Source: an uncultured Phocaeicola sp. (lineage in GTDB: Bacteria; Bacteroidota; Bacteroidia; Bacteroidales; Bacteroidaceae). Taken from it: a stretch of 38,704 nt of DNA. Made by a program: the position numbers and the translations under genes. The stretch spans positions 10,890 through 49,593 of the forward strand of contig CARCZS010000020.1 of assembly GCA_948956705.1 (NCBI GenBank), written 5' to 3'. Below are positions 33,107-38,704 of this stretch, one piece after another. The number at the start of each line of letters is the position of its first letter. Positions within the stretch are counted from its first letter, which is position 1. Below the pieces are notes generated by a model, which worked only from the letters and a program-made list of their open reading frames with translations, had not been told where the DNA came from and did no database searches.

Positions 33107-34567
33107 TTGTCGATAAAAGTAAGCTATGGACGCATCAAGGAACTGCTTGACACCCCAATGGGATGCTCCATTAGGGGGATAAGTGATGCACTTGACAGCC
33201 TTCATATTACACACGAAGTATATCAACTGCCGGTCACTTATTTAAGCAAGATAGAAGCACCTTTCCTTGCATTGATGCACAACGGAAGATATTGCCTTGT
33301 AAAAAGCATACAAGAAGAAAAAACAATCTTACTTTCCGACAAGGGGAAAGAAGAAAACCTTCCGACAAAGCAGTTCATCGCTGCATGGAAAGGAGTCGTC
33401 CTGATAGTAGGCGAAACGCAGGCATCTTATCATGAACCATATTATCAATTAAAACAAATATTGTATCTTGCGAAGAAATATAAATACCTGTTGACCATCG
33501 GATTAGCAGGCACTATCTATCTGCTGACCAGCCCCCGACAAACAGGAGACCTACTTTTCAACACACTGACATGGATAGGGCTTGCCGTGTCCATCCTTAT
33601 CATTTATAAAGAATCCTACAACAAAGATTTCTTGCAGCGTTTCTGCAAAATAGGCAATGTCGTGGACTGTAACGAGATATTGCACTCCAAAGCCGCCAGC
33701 ATCAATGGAATCATCACATTGGGAGAAATGGCCTTATTATATTACTCTACATTATTCCTTTCTACGGCATTCCATATCCCCCTCTATTACAGCATCTGGA
33801 CTTGGGCCACCTGCATTTCCATTGCATTCACCTTGTGGTCCGTCGGTTATCAGGTGATAATAGCTCGCAAACTGTGTATGTTCTGCCTCTCCATCGATAT
33901 CATAATATGGTTACAGGCTCTTGTCCTATTCTCCACTGATATAGCTGCCTGGCATTTAAACATATCAGCCATCCTTGCTTTTATATTGATAGGCACACTT
34001 TGCTGCACCACATGGTATGCGCTGAAAGAACTGCTGGACTCGGTGCGGGAAGTGGCAAAATTGAAAGACAAAAGAGTACTTTTGCTGTCATATCCTACCC
34101 TTTTCAACACACTGCTGCAAATGGGGCATGCAGTTCCCAACGCAGAGAAGGACATAACAATTCAAAAAGAAGCGCAAGACGGCAAGCTCGTACAAATTAT
34201 TATAAACCCACATTGCAAGCATTGTGCAAACGAGCATCAAGAATGGATGAAACTGGAAAATGCATCCATAAGGATTCTTTTCTCAATTGCTCCGCAAGAT
34301 ACCGTAGGCAAAGACATCGCACTGGCAATCATAACCTGCTATCTTGAACACGGATTCCAGAAGGCCATGCATCTACTGGATGAATGGTTTGAAAAGCAAA
34401 ACAGTAAGTTTATAGCATCCTGCAAACCTATAAAACAGGCCGAACAGATGTTGGAAGCACAACAAGCTTATTGCCAACAGATTCACTTGGAACACACGCC
34501 TTTTATCACTGTCAATGGAAAGGAGATGCCTCAAGTGTACGGCATAGAAGATTTACAGTACGTGTAA
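33056..34567 (+). CDS. C39-like/VKOR/thioredoxin fusion membrane protein
   Basis: A 503-residue protein with three parts. Residues 1-118 resemble a C39 peptidase domain (LNRYLKELSIKVSYGRIKEL, MGCSIRGISDALDSL, APFLALMHNGRYCLVKSI) but the usual catalytic Cys and His are not recognisable, so it is probably a leader-binding pseudo-peptidase. Residues about 140-330 are a VKOR domain with several membrane helices, the loop Cys pair Cys197/Cys205 (CKIGNVVDC) and the active site Cys274-MF-Cys277. Residues about 375-503 are a thioredoxin-like domain with Cys387-KH-Cys390 and the ITVNGKEMPQVYGI tail. VKOR generates disulfides using quinones. It is coupled to tlpA paralogue 2. Confidence 0.88.
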   Translation: MADIDYTMNILNRYLKELSIKVSYGRIKELLDTPMGCSIRGISDALDSLHITHEVYQLPVTYLSKIEAPFLALMHNGRYCLVKSIQEEKTILLSDKGKEENLPTKQFIAAWKGVVLIVGETQASYHEPYYQLKQILYLAKKYKYLLTIGLAGTIYLLTSPRQTGDLLFNTLTWIGLAVSILIIYKESYNKDFLQRFCKIGNVVDCNEILHSKAASINGIITLGEMALLYYSTLFLSTAFHIPLYYSIWTWATCISIAFTLWSVGYQVIIARKLCMFCLSIDIIIWLQALVLFSTDIAAWHLNISAILAFILIGTLCCTTWYALKELLDSVREVAKLKDKRVLLLSYPTLFNTLLQMGHAVPNAEKDITIQKEAQDGKLVQIIINPHCKHCANEHQEWMKLENASIRILFSIAPQDTVGKDIALAIITCYLEHGFQKAMHLLDEWFEKQNSKFIASCKPIKQAEQMLEAQQAYCQQIHLEHTPFITVNGKEMPQVYGIEDLQYV

Positions 34568-34607
34568 TAAAGATATTGTCGGCAAGCAAACAATAAATAC
34601 AATTATT

Positions 34608-36065
34608 ATGAAGCTTAAACTTTTCTCTCTCCTCGCTTTGTGTATGTCACTATTCACAAACTTGCATGCCCAACATGCAACCATCACATTTACCACAGAC
34701 ATAGACAACTCTGTCACCATCTACGAGCCCATTGACGGAATGCCCAACCACCGGATACCTACGACCACGATATTCCTGCATAAAGGAACAACAACCGACT
34801 ATAAAGTGTCGCATATTGATTCCTTTGCTTTTATCCGTTGCAACTTCGCATTGGGAGGAAGAAGTAATCCCCTCCTGTTTCCAAATGATTCGCTAAGCAT
34901 CCATATAGATAATACTTCGCAAATAACGTTTGGAGGGACGAATCAGGCCGGACTCCAATATATACATAATAATTTCTCCGGCATCCCACTGCTTGAAAAA
35001 TATACCCTGCCGATAAATAGAAAGTTCCGGAAATATATAAGTCAAGAAAAAACATTGGAATCTGTTATTGCGGAAATCAACAATACCCTCATTGAGCCAC
35101 ACATCAAGAGTCTGGACAGTATTGCTTTGGCTACAAAAACAAGCGCCAATTATATCAATACGATAAAAAAGGAATTTACATTAACCCTGAATATGGATAT
35201 CATAAATATATTAAATGTCCTATTGAAGAACGAAAAATATAAACCGGTGGAACAAAAGGACAGTATTGCCATAAGATACCATATCGACAGCATATTCAAC
35301 AAAACGGCAGCAATCAATCTCGAACTAATCAAATTCTCTTTAGCCAGCCCTTACATACACACATATATTCGCTATCATGGCGACAAAAGGAAAATGGAGA
35401 CGCATGACAAAGCAATTTTCGGCCCATACATCGATGATTTTTGTGCCCCCGAAAGTCTGCAACCTTACTTGCTGGGGAGCGCAGCTATCTGTCAAGTCGT
35501 ATTCAATACCGGAGAAATGGACATCTATAAAGTAAAAGATTACTTAAACGAAAAACATCCTCAGTATGAACATACCAAACTGCTAAATAAGTTAATGAAA
35601 GACAAGGAAGAGACTACCAACACCGGCTATAACAAAATATTTATTCAGAACAAGATTGATACACTTACGCAATTAAAAGAGATACCCGAGCTAAAAGGCA
35701 AATACCTGTTTGTCGATTTATGGGCGAGCTGGTGTATGCCCTGTCGCGGGGAATTCAATTTTACGAAAGACTTACACAACATGCTCAAAGAGTACAAAAA
35801 CATGGAGCAAGTATACATCTCCATTGATTCTCCCAAACAAGAAAATGCGTGGAAAGGATGCATTGACAACTATAAGTTAAGTGGTTATCATCTAATGGCT
35901 TCTGCCGAATTGCAGAAGAATATCAAAAAGCTTGTGTTTGCCGACAGCCCCATGGAAATTCCACGTTATTTTCTTCTCTCGCCGGAAGGAGAAATTTTAC
36001 ATGCTGATTTACCACGTCCCAGCCATAGTACTGAACTGAAAAATGCGTTGGAGAATACATTTTAA
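34608..36065 (+). CDS. TlpA-like thiol-disulfide oxidoreductase (paralogue 3)
   Basis: A 485-residue exported protein with a signal peptide (MKLKLFSLLALCMSLFTNLHA before QHA). The N-terminal region (about 23-110) is beta-rich, the middle (about 130-340) helical, and the C-terminal thioredoxin domain (about 345-485) has LWASWCMPCRGEF (Cys376, Cys379) and a cis-Pro at EIPRYFLLS. It is about 90-100 residues longer than paralogues 1 and 2 and clearly more diverged, so it is not part of the recent duplication. It starts 40 nt after the VKOR gene and is likely the last gene of the unit. It may serve as the reductant or isomerase arm of the same pathway. Confidence 0.87.
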   Translation: MKLKLFSLLALCMSLFTNLHAQHATITFTTDIDNSVTIYEPIDGMPNHRIPTTTIFLHKGTTTDYKVSHIDSFAFIRCNFALGGRSNPLLFPNDSLSIHIDNTSQITFGGTNQAGLQYIHNNFSGIPLLEKYTLPINRKFRKYISQEKTLESVIAEINNTLIEPHIKSLDSIALATKTSANYINTIKKEFTLTLNMDIINILNVLLKNEKYKPVEQKDSIAIRYHIDSIFNKTAAINLELIKFSLASPYIHTYIRYHGDKRKMETHDKAIFGPYIDDFCAPESLQPYLLGSAAICQVVFNTGEMDIYKVKDYLNEKHPQYEHTKLLNKLMKDKEETTNTGYNKIFIQNKIDTLTQLKEIPELKGKYLFVDLWASWCMPCRGEFNFTKDLHNMLKEYKNMEQVYISIDSPKQENAWKGCIDNYKLSGYHLMASAELQKNIKKLVFADSPMEIPRYFLLSPEGEILHADLPRPSHSTELKNALENTF

Positions 36066-36119
36066 GTTCTTCGTCACTTTTGACCGGTTTATGTTCTAAT
36101 GCCCCAGACACACCTTCCC

Positions 36120-36245
36120 AAAAAGACGAGGACATCTTCTAAAAAGAGCAAGAGCTTTCTCAAAAAGATAACGACCTTTTAAAAAAAGAAAAGGAGCTTT
36201 TTTAAAAAGACAACGAACTTTTTTAAGAACATCTTAATCTTTTTT
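36120..36245. repeat. Array A: six imperfect 19-23-nt units from A-tract to T-tract
   Basis: Head-to-tail units run 36120-36140, 36141-36161, 36162-36180, 36181-36203, 36204-36224 and 36225-36245. Most begin with AAAAAGA, have a purine-rich middle (for example GACGAGGAC or GATAACGAC) and end CTTTT or similar. The average spacing is 21 nt. Confidence 0.75.
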
Positions 36246-36345
36246 GCCGCTAACGAAATTTCGTCAACCGCTATATTTAGTGGAAATACAAACCCTTTAA
36301 ACATCCTTTTATGAGGTAAACACCAGATCGCTGGAGGTATGGATT

Positions 36346-36482
36346 TACACGTACGTACGTGTGAGGCGATACGTATATACGTGTAGCCCGATGCGTATAT
36401 ACGTGTAGGCTTATGCCACCGTATGTGTAGCCCGATGCGTACGTACAGTGTGAAGTGTACCCGTTGACCTGCGTACATACAC
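36346..36482. repeat. Palindrome-rich repeat core (ACGT/GTAC)
   Basis: GATACGTATATACGTGTAG (36368-36386) recurs as GATGCGTATATACGTGTAG (36390-36408). TACGTGTAGCCCGATGCGTA (36378-36397) recurs with one change at 36422-36441. The core also contains the palindromes ACGTATATACGT (36371-36382) and tandem GTACGTACGT (36351-36360). No coding potential is convincing on either strand. Confidence 0.75.
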
Positions 36483-36565
36483 AAAAAGACCTTGATGTTT
36501 TCAAAAAAGCTCGGGAGGTTTTTGGAAAAGCTCGGGAGTTTTTTTTAAAACAGCAGCACCTTTTC
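36483..36565. repeat. Array B: four further A-tract to T-tract units
   Basis: Units lie at 36483-36502, 36503-36523, 36524-36546 and 36547-36565. Two of them share the middle AAAAGCTCGGGAGGTTTTT (or without the second GG). They have the same orientation and unit length as array A, so the two arrays flank the palindromic core. Confidence 0.75.
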
Positions 36566-37105
36566 ATGTAGGGGCAAATTGAATCACCCCTCCCCAATCC
36601 GGTCATTCCTTCTTTTCCCTTCATCCTTACATTTTAGTCAAAACGCACTGGCTGTCAAATGGTTAAAGATGACAGCACATCCCTTCATCCTCGTTTCAGC
36701 CGTGCTTCCCAAGTCCCTTCACAATCTGCCTTCAGAGTACACAAGTTTTACGAATGAAAGGAGGCTGAAAGGGTGGTGACGAGATGTCCATTCACTACCG
36801 GAGCCCCCATCAGCAGGGCGTTTCAACCACTAATGAAAGGAGAAAAGGAAAAACAGATTTCCACTTGTAGAGCGAAAAAATACAGTTGTTTTTGTGGATT
36901 CACTCATTGTATGATAAGACATTGTAGCCGGTTCGAATATTAGCTTGGTGTGACTGCCATATATCAACGGTGAAACCGGAAGGAATAAACAATAAAATCA
37001 AAACGATGAAAAGGAAAGTTACGGATATCCCGAAAGCCCCAGACATCCCAACCAAAAATACAGAAAGAAATAGCCTCATATTCCATTTACTTCACTAAAA
37101 ATCAT
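36566..37105. other. Non-coding spacer before the AlbA_2 gene
   Basis: No gene is convincing here. CTGTCA and TGACAG form a small inverted pair near 36652-36675, and TTTCAGCC (36694-36701) has its complement GGCTGAAA at 36763-36770. Both could be remains of an interspersed element. A 66-codon open frame at 36579-36779 and a 30-codon frame at 37006-37098 have no signal or family features. Confidence 0.5.
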
Positions 37106-37113
37106 TACCTTTG
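37106..37113 (+). promoter_or_regulatory. -7 box upstream of the AlbA_2 gene
   Basis: TACCTTTG matches TAnnTTTG and lies 28 nt before the ATG at 37142. There is no clear -33 TTTG at 19-20 nt. Confidence 0.5.
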
Positions 37114-37141
37114 CACAACATGAATAAGCTCTGATTTTGTT

Positions 37142-38704
37142 ATGAACAATACGCATATCGAAAACTATATAGACTCTTTATTAACTGATAGAGAATCATC
37201 GGAAATCGAATTTAAAAGTGCAGCTGGTGGCTTTCCCGGTAGTTTTTGGGAGACTTACTCCTCTTTTGCCAACACAGAAGGCGGAACAATCGTACTCGGC
37301 ATTAAAGAAAAAAACAATCAATTTTCATTGGATGACCTGACAACAGAGCAAATCGAGAAATACAAAAAGGACTTTTGGCGCAATGTAAACAATAAGCAAG
37401 TAGTAAATTGTAATCTACTAAAGAATAATGATATAATAGACGGAAGTTATAAAGGACACCCTATTTTGTTATTCTATATTCCTATGGCCGACAGAACCCA
37501 AAAACCTGTCTATTGTACTCCCAATCCATATAATGGGACCTATAAAAGAGATTTTGAAGGTGATTTCAAATGCACAGAAAAGGAAGTACAACGTATGTTT
37601 GCAGACGCAAATGATTCTATCCCTGCCGACAGTCGTATCTTGGAAAATTATACAATAGATGATATTGACGCTAACTCATTGGCTCAATATAGACGATTGT
37701 TTAATGTTTCCAAACCCGAGCATCCTTGGTTGGCTTTAGATGATCTTGAATTACTTAAAAAATTAGGAGGTTACAGAGTAGATAGAAAAACAGGGAAGCA
37801 AGGCTTCACCCTTGCCGGTTTACTCATGTTTGGAAAAACTGAAAGTATTACTGACCCAGAATGCGCTCCAAATTTCTTCCCGGACTATCGCGAAATTCCG
37901 CCACATACAGAAAAAGCAAGGTGGATTGACAGAATATGTCCTAACGGAGAATGGGAAGCTAATTTATTTCAGTTTTACAGACGTGTGTTACCAAAACTAA
38001 CTTCCGTTCTGCCTAAACCATTTCAACTAGACAACGATACACGAATCGACGAAACACCTACCCACATAGCCATAAGAGAAGCGTTTGTAAACGCTTTAGT
38101 GCATTCTGATTTCTCAGTGGATGCTAATATTGTGATTGAGCATTATAGCAATCAATTCGTTTTTTCTAATCCAGGCACTCTTCTTATATCACGAAGGCAA
38201 TATTTTACAGGTGGTGAAAGCGTATGCCGAAACAAGCACCTGCAACAAATGTTTATGATGCTAGGAAAAGCAGAAAAAGCCGGAAGCGGAGTGGACAAGA
38301 TTTTAAAAGGATGGAAAGAAAAGAATTGGAAAGAGCCCATTCTTTGTACAAAAAATAGGCCGGATAAGGTTATATTGACCTTACAAATGGAATCTTTAAT
38401 TCCTGAAGAGACCAAAGATGTATTAACCCAATTATATGGTGAAGCAATCCTAAACATTGGTTATGACCGATTAATGATTTTATCATTGGCCCATTCAGAA
38501 GGAGAAGTAAATAATGAACGACTACGCTTTGTCCTCAATCTGCACAAAGCAGATATTTCACTGATATTAAAAGAATTATGTGAAAGGCATTTCCTTTCTT
38601 CTACAGGCAACGGCAGAGGAACAAAGTATCACCTATATGCTTCAAACATAAGTAATGTTGCAAGTAATGTTGCAAGTAATGTTGCAAGTAATGTTGCAAG
38701 TAAT
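37142..38704 (+). CDS. AlbA_2 (Schlafen-like) ATP-binding protein, partial at window end
   Basis: The first 521 codons of a gene that continues past the window. The N-terminal AlbA_2/SLFN-type domain (about 15-140) begins RESSEIEFKSAAGGFPGSFWETYSSFANTEGGTIVLGI. The central and C-terminal part has a GHKL-type ATPase region with TPTHIAIREAFVNALVHSDFS, FSNPGTLLIS and KAGSGVDKIL. A winged-helix-like segment follows (ILSLAHSEGEVNNERLRFVL). The last visible residues are SNVA repeats. Such proteins are predicted transcriptional regulators or defence-related factors and are frequent next to mobile or variable regions. Its function is not established. Confidence 0.88.
   Translation, partial: MNNTHIENYIDSLLTDRESSEIEFKSAAGGFPGSFWETYSSFANTEGGTIVLGIKEKNNQFSLDDLTTEQIEKYKKDFWRNVNNKQVVNCNLLKNNDIIDGSYKGHPILLFYIPMADRTQKPVYCTPNPYNGTYKRDFEGDFKCTEKEVQRMFADANDSIPADSRILENYTIDDIDANSLAQYRRLFNVSKPEHPWLALDDLELLKKLGGYRVDRKTGKQGFTLAGLLMFGKTESITDPECAPNFFPDYREIPPHTEKARWIDRICPNGEWEANLFQFYRRVLPKLTSVLPKPFQLDNDTRIDETPTHIAIREAFVNALVHSDFSVDANIVIEHYSNQFVFSNPGTLLISRRQYFTGGESVCRNKHLQQMFMMLGKAEKAGSGVDKILKGWKEKNWKEPILCTKNRPDKVILTLQMESLIPEETKDVLTQLYGEAILNIGYDRLMILSLAHSEGEVNNERLRFVLNLHKADISLILKELCERHFLSSTGNGRGTKYHLYASNISNVASNVASNVASNVASN
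38651..38704 (+). repeat. 12-bp in-frame tandem repeat (AGTAATGTTGCA), 4.5 copies to window end
   Basis: Four exact copies at 38651-38662, 38663-38674, 38675-38686 and 38687-38698 are followed by AGTAAT at the edge. Each unit encodes Ser-Asn-Val-Ala. The full copy number lies outside the window. Confidence 0.96.

Noticed and set aside
36120..36565. CRISPR array
   Set aside because: Units abut directly without unique spacers, vary in length, and no cas gene is nearby.
36179..36624. Minus-strand open frames across the repeat core
   Set aside because: They translate low-complexity repeats (YTYIRIAS-like) and have no signal or domain.
36579..36779. 66-codon plus-strand frame
   Set aside because: No signal peptide, no promoter box and atypical composition; it overlaps apparent repeat remains.
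37006..37098. 30-codon frame MKRKVTDIPKAP...
   Set aside because: Too short to judge, no GG leader, no Cys and no hydrophobic stretch.

Overview
The window looks like a chromosomal segment of a gut Bacteroides or close relative (order Bacteroidales). The evidence is moderate GC with AT-rich spacers, Bacteroidetes -7 boxes (TAnnTTTG) before many genes, lipoproteins of families largely confined to the phylum (DUF6242, DUF4369, DUF3244, 6-bladed propeller lipoproteins), and a standard set of Bacteroidales housekeeping genes. I could not run a search, so the species is not assigned.

Positions 1-24,600 are mostly conserved housekeeping. On the minus strand: tRNA-Gly(GCC), an aldo/keto reductase, argH, an SRPBCC-fold protein, pyrE, and an overlapping comF/recX/prmC group. 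Divergent from prmC on the plus strand are ribD, a DUF6242 lipoprotein, and an envelope-biogenesis run: uppS, bamA, two Skp/OmpH chaperones, murI and a pyridoxamine kinase. Back on the minus strand is aroQ-pyk-O-methyltransferase-rbfA-lolE-like permease. Divergent from aroQ are xerD, a highly expressed TPR lipoprotein, a DUF4369/thioredoxin-fold lipoprotein that has lost its CxxC, and a YifB/ComM-type ATPase.

From about 24,600 the window becomes accessory. A minus-strand radical SAM/SPASM enzyme is paired with a small lipoprotein. Divergent from it lies the most interesting region, 26,474-36,065: a membrane-anchored TPR-HTH regulator, a DUF3244 exported protein, a 68-residue peptide with a textbook double-glycine leader and a Cys-containing core with a YYGDG motif, a propeller lipoprotein, and three TlpA-like thiol-disulfide oxidoreductases. 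It also holds a 503-residue protein that joins a degenerate C39-peptidase-like domain, a VKOR domain and a thioredoxin domain. I infer an export and oxidative-folding locus for a secreted disulfide peptide, possibly bacteriocin-like. No C39 ABC exporter or immunity protein is identifiable in the window.

This region is also a decayed tandem duplication. A 499-bp block (end of one tlpA plus start of the VKOR gene) is present twice at about 97% identity. A 222-bp block (end of the regulator gene plus downstream spacer) is present twice with no differences. Truncated relics of the VKOR, regulator and DUF3244 genes lie between the copies.

Positions 36,066-37,141 hold no convincing gene. They carry two arrays of about 21-nt units running from an A-tract to a T-tract, on either side of a core rich in ACGT/GTAC palindromes. 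The window ends inside a Schlafen/AlbA_2-type ATP-binding protein gene whose last visible bases are a 12-bp in-frame tandem repeat.
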